A stretch of DNA of 64,000 nucleotides from Cynocephalus volans (lineage: Eukaryota > Chordata > Mammalia > Dermoptera > Cynocephalidae). Location of the stretch: assembly GCF_027409185.1 (NCBI RefSeq), contig NC_084464.1, forward strand, positions 43,003,095 to 43,067,094. Reading direction: 5' to 3'. Positions 1 to 12,604 of this stretch are shown here, piece after piece. Position numbers and translations under genes: made by a program. Under the pieces are notes generated by a model. It had not been told where the DNA came from. It made no database searches and worked only from the letters and a program-made list of their open reading frames with translations. Numbering within the stretch: the stretch's first letter is position 1; every line of letters begins with the position of its first letter.

Positions 1-767
1 ATGACTTGCAAATCTGTAAGGTAGTGGGAAGAACCCAGGCTGGGGGTTAGGGGATGGTTTGTTTTGCTGCTTTCTGAGTGATCCCAGGCAAGTGAAACAA
101 CCTCCTTTCTCCCTGTCAGCCTCCTGCCAACACCCACAGGGACAGAAGAACAAGCCACCGCAGGTACCCACTCCTCAGAGGGGGCATTAGTCCTGCGTCG
201 CCTTCTCCTCCTCCTCTACTGGCAATGTCCTTTCTCAGCAGCCTCCTCCGTCTTCTCATTTGGCTGCATATCTTGATATACTCTATGGCAGATGTAGTTA
301 GTTGCCTTCTCAAACTCCTTATCCTCTTCTCCCTCAACAACAGAACCTCAATCTTGTCGGTGGTGTCGATGTACCTACTTAAAGACCCTCCCTTCCCCAG
401 ACTCCCTTGCATCTAGGGGTGCCCACATGACTATTTGGCTACTGAGTGATCAGCAGAAATCTGCTTGGTGGGCTTTTAGGGAAACAATTGCTTTACTGAT
501 TGAAAAAAAAGATATATTTAGTTGTAATACACCTTTGGCTCTTTCCTCCTCCTTTCTGCCTGGAATGTGCTGCCTGAAGGTGAGCACCTGTCTCTCACCC
601 AAGAGGCAAAAAGATAAGCGTGAAGACATCTAGCAGGCGACTGGATCCTTGCTGACTTTTTTGAGCAGCTACATCAGTCCTGGACTGCTTGATACAGTCT
701 TCTTATGCATGAGAAAAGTCAACTCCTATTTGCTGAAGCCATTGTATTGAGTTTTTGTAACTCAAAA
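1..767. other. Intergenic, no gene recognised
   Basis: A 98-codon open frame on the minus strand (412-116) has a basic coiled-coil-like stretch (KIEVLLLREKRIRSLRRQL, then MRRRRRLLRKDI). It could be a decayed processed pseudogene, but I recognise no parent and other frames look equally plausible. Nothing else is seen. Confidence 0.4.
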
Positions 768-779
768 ACTAAACACAAG

Positions 780-930
780 GGCCGAGCCTGTGGCGCACTC
801 GGGAGAGTGCGGCGCTGGGAGCGCGGCGACGCTCCCGCTGCGGGTTCGGATCCTATATAGGAATGGCCGGTGCACTCACTGGCTGAGTGCCGGTCACGAA
901 AAAGGCAAAAAAAAAAAAAACAAAAAAAAA
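780..930 (+). mobile_element. tRNA-derived SINE, CYN-like
   Basis: Starts GGCCGAGCCTGTGGCGCACT, contains a tRNA B-box-like GGGTTCGGATCC and ends in an A-rich tail. It is flanked by a perfect duplication ACTAAACACAAG at 768-779 and 931-942. The first unit has unusual GC-rich changes (GCGCTGGGAGCGCGGCGACG). Confidence 0.85.
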
Positions 931-942
931 ACTAAACACAAG

Positions 943-3904
943 CTTAATCACCAGGACCTCTCTCTATGTGGTTTTGTTTGTAGATAGGATAAACAGCATC
1001 TGATCTGTTCTTGCCTTACAGGCTGTTTCACCAAATTGCTTCCCAGATACAAAACCCGTAAATTTTTGCAAGAGATACCCATGTTACTCACTCCCACAGG
1101 CCCTGCCAAGGCCTCTGGGAAACCAGACTTGGCCTCTGCTTCTCCATGTAGGGGGATTGAGCATAGCATCTTTAAGCACTAGCTTCCTCTTCTGTAAAGT
1201 GGGGAATTTTAACTATTTAACAGGCATAATGTGTTGAAACCCTAGCCTCATTAGAAATTATAACTATTATCAGCATCCTGTACTTCAGTATTTTTAGGGT
1301 CTTTCCAAAGCAAATTGGGAAGATTTGCTGCCAAGCTTATTTTGGGAGGTCACTAGTTCCAGAACATTCCTGTCTTCATGAATCTTCATTTCTTTCATTT
1401 AAAAACAAAAACTAGAAGAACAAACAAACAAGCAAACAAAAACAAACAACAAATACTAGCGGTGTTCTCACTTAAGTACGACAGGGATAGGTGGGAGGTA
1501 CCACTCAAGCAACATCAGGGAGAACCTTCTGCCAAACTAGAGGGATGGATCAACACCCCAGCAGTTTTTTTCTTAGTGAGCATTGTCCACCTTGGGGAGC
1601 TGCATAGAGATGGGGTCTTGGAGTCACCAACACCCACCCTGCCTGTGATGGTGGAAGACAGAAGTCCAAACAGAGGTTAGGTCTGAGCTGGGGCCTATGA
1701 TGGGTTAAAGGGTCAATGATTTGGCTTTTTCTACTGACCTCTTTGTAATAATACTATTTTAATAATCTTCCCCCATGACCTCGCCTCTCTCTAACCTCCC
1801 AGGGTATTTCCAGAGTGTCAGTATTTGGCTTTAGCTATGAGAAAATTTCCTTACTATTATTCTTTCTTTATTTTACAATTTTCTGAAGATACTCTTCTGA
1901 CAGCCTTTTGCTGTTTGTTACTCTCTCCTCTGTCTTTCTTGTGCGTCATCATTATTTCTTGCTTATTTCTGTCTTGTGCTCACTCCCTGAAACCTGATCT
2001 ATCCTTTATGTCCATCTCAGAAGCCTTTATGAAGCCAACCTGGACAGAGACATTTCCCTTCTCCAGAACCCGCAGCACTTAGTTGCTGTGGCTTTTGGGA
2101 ACATCAACAGACTGGCATGTGCTTGCATTAGACTGATTCCTTTCGCCACCCTTTAGGGTCCTTAAGGTCGGAACTGTCCTGTCCTTAGCCCTGCTCTCAG
2201 CACATTGTACTTGCTTGATAATTATTCATTGAGTTCAACTGGAAATTTCAATTTGGGAAGAGAGGACAGATATAGACCAAGCATGATGCATTTAAATGAA
2301 GTGGAGATAATTTTCCTTGAGAAATGCCTCCTACACAGGCCTTTGCCACAAGAGGATAGGCCTGGAAACAAAAGGTGTGGCTAAAAACCATCTGCTGAGA
2401 GACCTCTTTTCTTTAGGAGAAACGCAAGCTATACAATAAATCACTACCGCCTCTCATTCCCTGTAATGAGGAAATTCTGAATAACCTGGGGATCCACTGA
2501 GTCAGAGGTTCACACCTGGTTAGGCAAGCTGTGGGTGTGATCAGTGACAAATATTCTTTTGGCCTCAGCACCCAGCATCAGCTATTTATTTGCCAGTGAT
2601 GCAAACCTCCATACGAAGAGTCTGATATTGTTCATAGTGCTTTCATACACATGCCTGAACAGGAGCGGGTGGGGCTGGCTGCCTAGAAAAGCAACTCGAT
2701 GGAGCAGGTTCAAAGGTCCCCTCAATTCTTGCACCGGGAAAGAATCTTCTTCAGGTGAAAATGCGATGGGAGAGAAGTGGAATGTCCCTGTTCTGACAGC
2801 CTCAGCATAGCGATGTCCTGCAGCCAATTAGATACAAGAATTGGAAGCTTAGGAGAGAGGCTGGGCCATCATCAGCTCAGAGTCACTGCCACGTAAATGT
2901 GAATTCAAACCCTGGCAGTGGGTGAGATCACCCTGGGAGGGTGTGGAGAAAGAGGAGGATGGACTGAGGATGGGTCCCAACACTTAGGTTGTGTATGAAG
3001 GACAAGACCCCTGAGACAGCCAGGGGGCATGGCTAGAGGGCTGAAGAAGAGGGAGGAGAGGAGGGTATTGTGGAAATCCAGGGACTTGACATGAGAGAGA
3101 AAGAGACAGACAGACTGATAGAGATGGAGACAGAGAGAGGCAGAGATCAGCCCTGATAAATGCACCTGTTTCTGCTGTTAAGGTAAGAACCAAAAAGTGC
3201 CCATTGGATTTGGAATGGAGCAAAGAGATGGGGTGAGTGGAATAAAAGTGGAGACAGAAGGTGGGTTTCTGCAGTGCCAGAGAGGAATGAGAAGTCAGGA
3301 GAGTGTGGCAGGCATGGAGATGCGCTGCCCAGACACCTCGGGGAGGGACTTGCTCAGCCTCCTGCCTTTCTGTGTAAGAACTGGCATAAAGAAATTCTCT
3401 GACTTACCTTGTCTGATTGTAGGTCATCAGACCCTCATTCAAAAAGGTCCTACCCCATTCCTGGGAGGAAGAAATATTACAACAGAGTGGCCAAGAAGCA
3501 TCTGGACAAGCCTTGCTAGGTTTCCCCACTCGGTCTATTACCATTAGCACATACCCTTTTTGTCCAGTCCGATTTCTATGTGGCTGTCCCTGCTTCATTG
3601 AACCCAAGCATAAAATCAGATAGCTTCCCCTATATCTTTGGATCTTCAGTCTGAAGGCACCTGTGTCACTGAAGCTATGATCAAATAAATTTATTACGCT
3701 TTCTTCTTGTTAACCTGGCTTTGTTATAGGGGTGTAGGCATAACCCTTATGATGGGGAGGAAAGGGATCACCCCTTTTCTGCCATTACATCTTCAAACTG
3801 TGCCATCCACACATGTGCTAAACATGCCCTCTATATAATGCACAAGACATGGTAAAAATATTGAGCAGGCAGGATTGAAGTGAGAACCCTCTGGCTTCTT
3901 GGGA
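943..3904. other. Intergenic, no gene recognised
   Basis: Only short open frames with no family resemblance. A purine-rich stretch (GAGAGAAAGAGACAGACAG) lies at about 3090-3145. Confidence 0.5.
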
Positions 3905-4570
3905 TACTGTCATTTAATCAGTTCCAAATTCTCCTAACTGTACCATTACCTATTCCATATTTCTCCATTTGTTCCAGAAGGATATAATTTGGGATGTCAT
4001 GGAATACCTTAATCAAAGGCAAAATCCTACACAGCCTCATTCTATCAGCTAGTAACCCTGACAAGAGAACATGAAATGAGGACATTATGGCCTGATCTGC
4101 CTTTGCTGAGCTCCCTGGGCCTCTGGTGGCCACACAGTTCTTCTCAGGGCTTGCAAGACACCTTTTTATATCTCATTTGAGGTTCTCTGCCTACTTTCAT
4201 TGTCAAGGCCACTGATCTGTAGTTTTCAACGTTCATCTTTTTTCTGTCTTTGGAAGTCAGACTTACACTATCTCCAGTCTCCTATCACCTTTCTGTGATT
4301 CGTCAAAGATTGTTGGTAGTGACTTGGTGAAACACTTGGTTAGTTTTTGTTTTGGGACCCTGGGATGTAATCCATTCAGACCAGGGGGTTTGCACACATT
4401 TAGAGCAGCTATGGTTGCTCTTATGTTCTTTTTCAGGTGTTGGGTTCTGATTCCTGTTTACTAAGGGTTGTCCTAACTTTACAAAGTTTGTCCAAATGCT
4501 GCTCTTCTTACTGAGAAGCCAGAGGCACTAAAAGTATTCTTTTCTCTCTAATCATCTGGAAACATTATCC
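3905..4570 (-). mobile_element. Ancient CR1/L3-like LINE reverse-transcriptase fragment
   Basis: The minus strand, read with frameshifts, gives CR1-type RT text in order: a KPPGLNGLHPRV-like segment (~4380-4410), an ENYRSVALT-like segment (~4215), and LLEQMEKYGIGNGTVRRIW (~3920-3985). These correspond to the family pattern K-A-P-G-x-D-G-x-H-P, N-Y-R-P-V-S-L-T and L-x-K-Y-G-x-x-x-x-T-V-x-W. Stops and shifts show it is long dead. Confidence 0.55.
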
Positions 4571-7500
4571 CATTGGCCATGAGCAAGGTGCCCATCTCTA
4601 ACATGCCCTTCTTTTTCCTTTTGTCATAACCAGTTTCACTCATACCAAGACCAAAATTCCTTACCTTTCCCCTACAGGGAGCCAGACACCATCAAGTTCA
4701 ATGCCCCAGCACTCCCTATGTAGTGAGTGATACATGCTAATGGAATTGGGGAGAAAAGTAAAGGGTAAAAAAGAATAACTCTAAAAAGGACACATGCACA
4801 CTTTTCTGCAGTTGCAAGGGCTCTGCTTAAGGTGATTGACAGTGTATTGCATGTTTTTAATTTATTTTGGCCAGCAGATGGCATAACTGAGTGCATTAAA
4901 AAAAAAAAAAAAGAAAGAAAAGAAAAAAGAAAAAGGCTGCTGCATTAAAACGAAAAACCAAAAACCCCTAGATAATTAGTGCTGAGAATGCCACTAAGAA
5001 AGCACATTCCACTTGCCTGTTCTAAGTGCCAATTGACATTTCAATGTGGTTTTCTGGCCATCAAGGTACAGACGTATTTTTTTCTGCATCTTAAAATCCC
5101 GAAGATGGGCCCTCCCTGCCTGGGAGTAGGAATTTGAAATGAGCTTGTCTTCACTCGCTCGTAATGTGGACCTTCCTTTGCGGCAAACTCCCTACTCTTG
5201 AGCCACTGGACCTCGGGGTGGATGCAGAGGGCAGTGAGGGATTATTGCTAATGTTAGCATTACTGGACTAACGTAGGCATCACATTTTGTGAGAAATGCT
5301 GAGGGAGTCTGTGGATGAGCAGAATTGATCCCTGATGTTAGCTTGTCCCTTTTGGTTACATTTGCATATGATTTGTGGGGTTTGCGTTATGACAAGAAGG
5401 GAACTGAGAAAGTAAAAACACTCAGTGCTTGTTTTGTGCTTCTACATGTTTTGACCCTTGGTAATTTTATTTTATTTTATATGTATGTTTTTGATTCTGT
5501 TTCACTGGAGAGACCCTGAGAAATTTTAAAGGACTATTTCTAATATTTGTTTTAGGTGGATGGATTAATTTATTCAACAAATATATCAGGCACTGTATAG
5601 AGGCTGAGGATAAATAGTAAACAAGGCAGAGTTCCACCCTTCAAGTTTCCTAGTTTTGATTTTAGCCCCACAGGGACAAGACGGAACCCCAGAAAAGGTT
5701 CTTTGACTGAGGCCCCAGGGAATGCTCAATGCCCAGATGTGTGGAAGGAGATGCAGCTCTTAGTGAAAGCGGAATTCCTTTAAAACTTTGTCGATTGTGC
5801 GGAATAAATCAAAATGGCAAACTGGCATGATATCATCCCAGCCCATTTCCTACACAAAGGAAAACATTGAGGATTTGCTGAAAAGAGAAAGAGAAAGTAG
5901 CATAATGGGAACCATCCTACAAAAACATAAATTGCTCACTGGTAAATGCCAGGATCTTGATGATCTAATAAAATGACTGGTGTACTAGGTGGAACAACTA
6001 TACCCTCGTGATCAGCCACAGATTTCAACCACAGTGAAAAATGTGAACCAGAAAGCAGTGCAGGAGCTCCATGCCAACATTTTATCAGAGGTCTCAAGCC
6101 AGGGCAGACCCAGCACCAGGGAGCATATGAGAGCAAACAATGGAAGCTTGACATGGTCCCTGGATGGACATTTAGAATTTTCATTATGTGACGGTCTCCC
6201 CCGCCCTCCCGCTCCCCCAGAAATCAACGGTGCACATGATGACCAGGAAGCACCCAGGGCATTGTATAGCTGTGTTTTCAGAGCCCAGTGAGTGTACAGT
6301 GTTCCAAATCCACTCTGACCCAGCTCCACGGTTACTTCCAGATGGAAGCAGGGCACATGCACAGTCCCAGCTCAGTCCCCCTCTGCTGTTGTACCAGGAT
6401 GTTTCTCAGTGGCACAGGTAAGGTGCTCTGAACAGGGAACTGCATTAGAAGCAGTGCCTCCTTTGCAATATAAACAGAACAAGGCCTCCTGCTGGAGTGA
6501 CCTCTTGGCTATGAATTCAGGGGCATGCAAAGTAGTGTCTGCCCAGTGGCCCTGGCTCCTCTTCGCCTCAGGTACAGCCTGTGATCAGCCCAGTGGGCAG
6601 TCATTCCCTACCACTAGACACACTGGGTGACCTGCTTGGCCAGACTTTCTTCTGGGGCGCCTGTGCTAGGTTGTCTCAGAAGCAAACCAGTTCTTCCTGG
6701 AACTGGGTGTCATTTTAGGACAGAGAATGCCGGGAGTCATAACTTGGCTCTGAAGCAAACAAAAGTCTTGCAATCCTGCATGAGACTGCAGATTGTTTTG
6801 CTTGGGCTCTGGCTTGGGCTGGGGCTTGCAGTTCCACAGGGAACCTATGACAAACCCACCAGGGGGAGCCCTTTCCACATCTTGGGCATGTAGGTCTTTC
6901 AGCTTCACAGTGTATGTGCACACACCTCTGACTTAGTTTTTATAGGAGTACAGTATAGAAGCATGATTCAATGTTCCCAACTGATGTACCTATCATGCTT
7001 CAGCTAAGTTATGGCTGTAGTTATATAACATTGTGGCAACACACGATAAGGTGGGTTGGATATCACAGAATGGTAACATAGGTCTCTCCATCTCCAAATG
7101 CCACTCGGTCGCCTTATCTGGTATGCAAGGTCAAGAGATTATCCTGAAGCTTTAGAGACCAGGCAGTGGGAAGAGAGGGGCGTGGGAGGTGGACTGTGCT
7201 GGGTGTCTAGATTAACTATGCTGCTCTTCAGAAGGCACCTCGAGTAGGACAGAACTCCGGCTATCAGCAAATTCCCCTTCCTGCTGTTGCAGGGTGTCCA
7301 AGAGACCAAGAGTGGGGCTCTGGGTGGTGCATGGTTCAAGGACTGCTCAGTGAAGACACTGCAGAGTATGGCCACATCTAAGGAAGGGAGGGTGCTGATC
7401 CAGTTGCCGGTGTTCTGGAGAGAATGTAGAGGGGAGGGGAGAAGATGAGGGCTGCAGAGAGCTGAGCAGGGCCAGGCAGCGTCAAGGGGACCATCCCAAC

Positions 7501-7902
7501 TTGATCTCCACAAGCAGCAGCATACATCACCATACCTACTGGCTCCCTATAAAGCATATAAAGCACCTCCCCCCCCCTTGGGCCAAAACCCTGGAGGTGA
7601 AGGTGTTAGAAGCAATTAAGGATCTGGAAATTCGGTGCTTTCTCCCCACAAGTGGTGGAGACTCAGGACCCCACTTCTGTCCAGAGCACACCCAGGCTGA
7701 AGGATTGCTGGAGAATACCTAGAGAAGCTGGGCTCGGTTTACTCAGGTAGGGGTATGTAGGCCAACGTCCCCCAGGGAGATTCCATCATCAGTGATGTGG
7801 ACATCTCTGATGTGAGGGGCAGTGCTGGGCCTGACCCAGAGGACATCACTGTAAGACTTGACCACCGCCTCTGAAAGCAGAGGGAGCAGTGGGAATGATG
7901 GC
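4571..7902. other. Intergenic, no gene recognised
   Basis: Holds an A-rich run at 4898-4935 and a CCCC tract near 7568. Two adjacent open frames (5788-5976 and 5989-6291) have ordinary-looking protein composition (KENIEDLLKRERE; TVKNVNQKAVQELHANILSE). They may be pieces of a dead processed gene or transposon, but I recognise neither. Confidence 0.4.
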
Positions 7903-8289
7903 TGCCTCTACGGACTGAATGTTTGTGCCCCTCCCCCATTCTCCCCATTCATATGTTGAAGACCTAATCCCCAGTGTGATGGTATTTACAAGTGGGCCTT
8001 TGGGAGGTGATTAGGTTTAGATGAGGTCATGAGAGTGGAGCCCCCATTTGGGATTATGAGGAATAAGTGCCCTTATAAGAAGAGAAGAGACCAGAGTTCT
8101 CTCTCTCTGATGGGTATACTGAGATGGCAGGCCTCTGCAAACCAGGAAGAGGGCCCTCACCAGACACCAAATCTGCTGGCACCTTGATCTTGGACTTCTC
8201 AGTCTCCAGAGCTGTGGGAAATAAATATTTGTCCTGTAAGCCATCCAGTCTATGGTGTTTCGTTATAGCAGCCTGCACTGACTAAGACA
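7903..8289 (+). mobile_element. Solo MaLR/MLT1-type LTR
   Basis: Recognisable LTR landmarks in order: GACTGAATGTTTGTGCCCC, CATATGTTGAAGACCTAATC, GGGCCTTTGGGAGGTGATTA, CTCACCAGACACCAAATCTG, a poly(A)-type AATAAATA, and a close ACTGACTAAGACA. It matches MLT1/MST consensus text as remembered. No partner LTR is seen nearby. Confidence 0.8.
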
Positions 8290-8829
8290 GCTACAACTAG
8301 GTACTAAAGAGCTGGCCTTGCTCTCAGTTTTTCTGGCACTGCATAAACCCCTGATATTTTGTAATGTCTTGGAGGGAGGAGAGAGCCCACTAATGACTAG
8401 GGTTGAATTTCCTCCCAGCCTGGTAGGTTGGGGCACAGAGCAGATTACATCTGGTTGAGAAAAAATAAGGAATGTGACATTTCGTGCACATTTTATAACT
8501 GAAAATGATAAACATAACATGCTTTTCAAGTCATCTGAAACATTTTATGGCTTTCTCTTTTTTTGCATTATGGGTTTCCATGCCTGTCAGATTCTCTGAA
8601 TTTTCCTTGTAAAGTTTTCCTGAAATGTTTCCAGGTTTGGAAATTTTTTTTTTATGAAAAGAACGGGATAGGAACAGAGGAGGGGCTTGCTCAGAAAAAA
8701 ATCAAACACAACTATTTTTGATCCAAGTCCTTTATTTCTTGCTTACTAAATATCTGCTCTTTGTATTTCTTTGGTTTTAATAAATTATCCAGATGCAGAT
8801 TTTTAAAAATTCTAATCTTTTAAATAGAT

Positions 8830-9515
8830 TTTACATTTATGTTGTTCAAACTACAAATACAAATACATGAGAAATATCACTCCCACCCCATTCGCACCTT
8901 CTCTGTTTTCATTCATTTTGCCCCTATAAATAATCAGGTTTTCTATAATAGTGCCTTATTTATTTTTCCAGTCTCTCTTTATGCAAATATAAATAAAATG
9001 TTTATTAACTTTTTTCTTACACACACACACAAAAGCACATTATATACACTCTGCTCCTTCCTTTTAAAATTTAACTAAATAAAAATAAATAAATAAAATT
9101 TAACAAAATATTCTGGGTATCCTTCCATATCAGCACATAAAGCTCTTCCTTATGTCTTTTTTCCTTTTTGACATCTGCATAGTATTACATCGGTAGATAT
9201 ATGAGTTCTGTATTCAGCCAGTCTCCTATAGCTGGGCCCTTGGGCTGTTTCTGATCAGTTGTTTTTACAAATAATGCCACAATGAGTAACATTATACCTA
9301 AGCAAATTTGCATGTGTGGGAGTGAATCTATAGGATGGCTTCCCAGAAGGGGGATTTCTGGGTCAAAGAGTACATTCATTTATAATTTTGGTAGATACTG
9401 CAGGTTCTGCTCCACAGGATTGTGCCATTTGACTGAATGCCAACAATGTGCAGGACATTCTGTTTCCCCTCAGCTTCATTCACACACTGTGATGTCAAGC
9501 TTTTGAATTCTTGCC
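8830..9515 (-). mobile_element. Old L1 (L1M) fragment
   Basis: Reads as the reversed 3' part of an L1 (ATAATGCCACAATGAGTAACAT, then GGATTTCTGGGTCAAAGAGT and GTAGATACTGCAGGTTCTGC). The left edge is A/T-rich and unclear. Confidence 0.65.
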
Positions 9516-9804
9516 AACCAATGAAGGATTGATAAATTTAACATGAATGTACTTAGGCTAATTCTACTTCCTGCATTTGCTTCAGAACACCTTCAGTCTT
9601 TGCTTTCATGACCGATACCTTAATTAGCTCCCGCTTCTCATCACACAGGTCGGCCACTTTTATATTTCCTTCATTAACATCATGGTTATGAAAGATTTCT
9701 GCCAGGGTTGACTAACTGTGGTCCAGCACTGGTTATTGCAATAAAACCAACAGCTGCAAGTAGCTGGAATTGTTTTATGTGGAGTATACTAACATTTATA
9801 AAGT

Positions 9805-10945
9805 AAATGTATTTCACAGGGCCTAGCCTCCAAAGTCCTGTAGTTTCAGGTATAACCTAACTTCTTGGAAATGTTAAGTTTGCAAAAGACAGGAAACTTT
9901 CCCCAGGCTAAAGTCTGTTGCTTTGTCCCCCACAGATTTGTCATCCCACTCCTCCTGGGTGACAGAACCACAAAGGATTACTCAAAGCCCATCTCTTCTG
10001 AGCAGTGAGACGCTCCAAAGTGGTTAACTTCCCCAGAACCCTCCAGCAGGAGGCATCCCTTCCTTGGGAAATTAACACCGAATTGGGGTTCTCTTCCTGC
10101 ATTTATTTTCCAGACCAGGAAGAGAACATAAGTGAGGTTATAGTTTAACAATATAGGCTGGTAACTTTCAGTGAAATAAGCCAGATGACATTCCAGTAAG
10201 GCTATTAAGTGGTCCTATCAACAAAAGCTTGGTCTTAGCAAACATTCCTTCTCACAGCAATTTCTCAGTATCTTTACATAACAATCATAACTAGTCTGTC
10301 CTTGAGTCAGCAACCTTGCTGTGCTACAAATCTTTATCTTACACCAGAGACTTTATAGCCTGAGGAAAATTTCCAGTCCTCCGCAACGTCAATATTTGAA
10401 ACTGCAAGGCTTTGGAAAACCAGGCCCTGTGAAGTACATTTGCTTTAAGAATCCTCTACAAAAGTCTGTGTTGTAGATAAAGAATTGTAACACAGCAAAG
10501 TTGTTGGCTCAAGGATAGATGCCCTTGGAGCAGGTTAACCTAAAGTTACTTGATTGTTATGTAAAAATACTGAGGAAACTGCTGTAGGAAAAGACAGTAT
10601 TTGCTAAGAACAAGCTTTCCTTGGTGGATCAACTTAACCTTTTGCAAATTGCATTATGGAATGTCACTTTGTTATTTCACTGATGTTACCAGCTTCTATT
10701 GTTAAACTATACTTAGCCATAACTCCACCTATGTTCCTCTTCTGTAACCTCCTGTCCTGGAAAATAAGTACTGGGAGAAGACCCCAGTCCAGTGTTATTT
10801 TTCCAAGGAGGAATGCCTCTCTCTTAAAGGTTCCTGGAAAATTAACCCCTTTGGGACTTCTCACTGCTCAGAAGAAATGGGCTTTGAGTAATCCTTTGCA
10901 TCTCCGTCACCCAGGGGGAGAGAGGTGACAAAGAGAGTGTAACAG
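9805..10945. repeat. Inverted pair of a diverged interspersed repeat
   Basis: Text at about 9925-10350 recurs, reverse-complemented, at about 10450-10945: for example GGATTACTCAAAGCCCATCT (9976) against the reverse of 10868-10887, and TCTTTATCTTACACCAGAGAC against the reverse of ~10470. The arms differ at roughly a fifth of positions. The spacer near 10370-10445 reverse-matches 9805-9910 instead, so the order is permuted rather than a plain hairpin. I do not recognise the family. Confidence 0.6.
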
Positions 10946-10949
10946 TTTT

Positions 10950-12026
10950 AGATGGAATTGGCGTCAGATTTAAAAGGTCACGTTGTCACATTCTTTGTAT
11001 AATTATTCTTTGTTTCTATATTTTTTTACCAATATTCTTTTGTATTTAACATTTAATTAATAAATAAAACATTAAATATTATCATGTCCCCAGAAAGCCC
11101 AAGCCTTCCTGAACAGAAGTTGAAATATTAAAAGAAAAAGAAAAGGCCTCCACCACCACCAGGTCTGGCAGTGCCCCCTCGGCAGGCCATCTGTGTAGGA
11201 TGCAGATGACCCCTACTGTGCTGGGGAACCTCTTAGCCACGGCAGGGCAGTAGAAAGGCTGCTTGCTCTCTTGTTTTGTCCACTCCTCCAGCTAGCACAA
11301 GACTCGTTCAACCTTTCTTATGGATGGTTTTGCAGAATATATAGAAGTAGCAAAGTATCTGCAAATTCTAGCCCACATATCATGCTGTCAAACTGGGACC
11401 TTCATGAAAAGGCTGCAGGAAACAGAAAACTGAAAATAAAATGGCTTAAACAAAGCAGATATTTATTTCTCTGCTTTGACCATGAGGTCTGAGATGGAGG
11501 TTCCTGGGAGGGTGAGGAAACCCCCTGGGCATCATGGACCCAGGCTCCTATCTTTCTGTCCCTTCATCCTGGTGTGCCTCTTCTATCCTCAGGGGTGCCT
11601 CATGGTCCAAGATGACTTTGGCAGCTCCTCTCCACAGCAGTCCACTCGAAATCCATGACTTTCTCATTGCCAGGGTCCTGAGGTCCCCAGAAGGCACAGG
11701 CTCCTCTGCTTGCCCATAGATTTGGGTACAGGGACATTTGTGGACTTTGGAGTCCAGGTTCCAGAAAACAGCTTCCAGAAGTGCGCTAGGCAGCTACTCT
11801 CTTTTGAGGTTTAGCCAGCCCTGGAGGTGCTCCAGCTGGCTGTGGAGCTGGGGAGGGTGTCAGCCCCACAGGGGCCCACCCACCTTGGCTGCTTTCCAGC
11901 ACAGGGGACTCTTTTTCCCTGGCTGCCCTCAAAGCTAGTGGGCTCCTCTGGACACTCCCCACCACACCTTTCATCCTTTTAAGGAGCTCCAGTCTCCAGC
12001 AAATAAAAGCCTGGAAGGAAACGTGT
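10950..12026. other. Intergenic, repeat-like, no gene
   Basis: The part from 11370 to 11700 (AAAATGGCTTAAACAAAGCAGATATTTATT, CCATGAGGTCTGAGATGGAG, TCATGGTCCAAGATGACTTT) reads like an old LTR or DNA-transposon copy of unknown name. Open frames are by-products. Confidence 0.35.
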
Positions 12027-12040
12027 CTGCAAGGAATTTC

Positions 12041-12215
12041 TTTTTTTTTTTTTTTTTTTTAAAGATGACCGGTAAGGGGATCTTAACCCTTGACTTGGTG
12101 TGGTCAGCACCACGCTCACCCAGTGAGCGAACCGGCCATCCGTATATGGGATCCGAACCCGGGGCCTTGGTGTTATCAGCACCGCACTCTCCCGAGTGAG
12201 CCACGGGCCGGCCCC
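12041..12215 (-). mobile_element. Dimeric tRNA-derived SINE, CYN-like
   Basis: Minus-strand dimer: head GGGGCCGGCCCGTGGCTCAC, first B box GGGTTCGGATCCC, second unit starting GGCCGGTTCGCTCACTGGGT, second B-box region AAGGGTTAAGATCCCCTTAC, then poly(A) (poly(T) on +). The flanks carry a perfect duplication CTGCAAGGAATTTC at 12027-12040 and 12216-12229, showing a clean insertion. Confidence 0.9.
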
Positions 12216-12428
12216 CTGCAAGGAATTTCTGAGGTCAGGTTTCACCGGCAGGGAGTACAAAGTCCTTTCTTCTGGCTTGGTAGTGGGGGGTGACGTGCAG
12301 AGGGGGTGGGAGGATGGGTTAGGTGAGGAAAAAACAGGAAAAAAAATACAAATTAGTTTCGCAATAAACTATCCCACCATAGTCTCTCATACTGAGTCTA
12401 TGTTCTCGCCTTTAAAAAATTAACTTTC

Positions 12429-12604
12429 GGGCCGGCCCGTGGCTCACTCGGGAGAGTGTGGTGCTGATAACACCAAGGCCACGGGTTCGGATCCCATATA
12501 GGGATGGCCGGTTGCTCACTGGGTGAGTGTGGTGCTGACAACACCAAGTCAAGGGTTAAGATCCCCTTACTGGTCATCTTTTAGAAAAAAAAAAAAAAAA
12601 AAAA
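12429..12604 (+). mobile_element. Dimeric tRNA-derived SINE, CYN-like
   Basis: Plus-strand dimer almost identical to the copy at 12041-12215, only ~210 bp away and in the opposite orientation. It ends GGTCATCTTTTAG plus poly(A). I find no clear target duplication. Confidence 0.88.
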
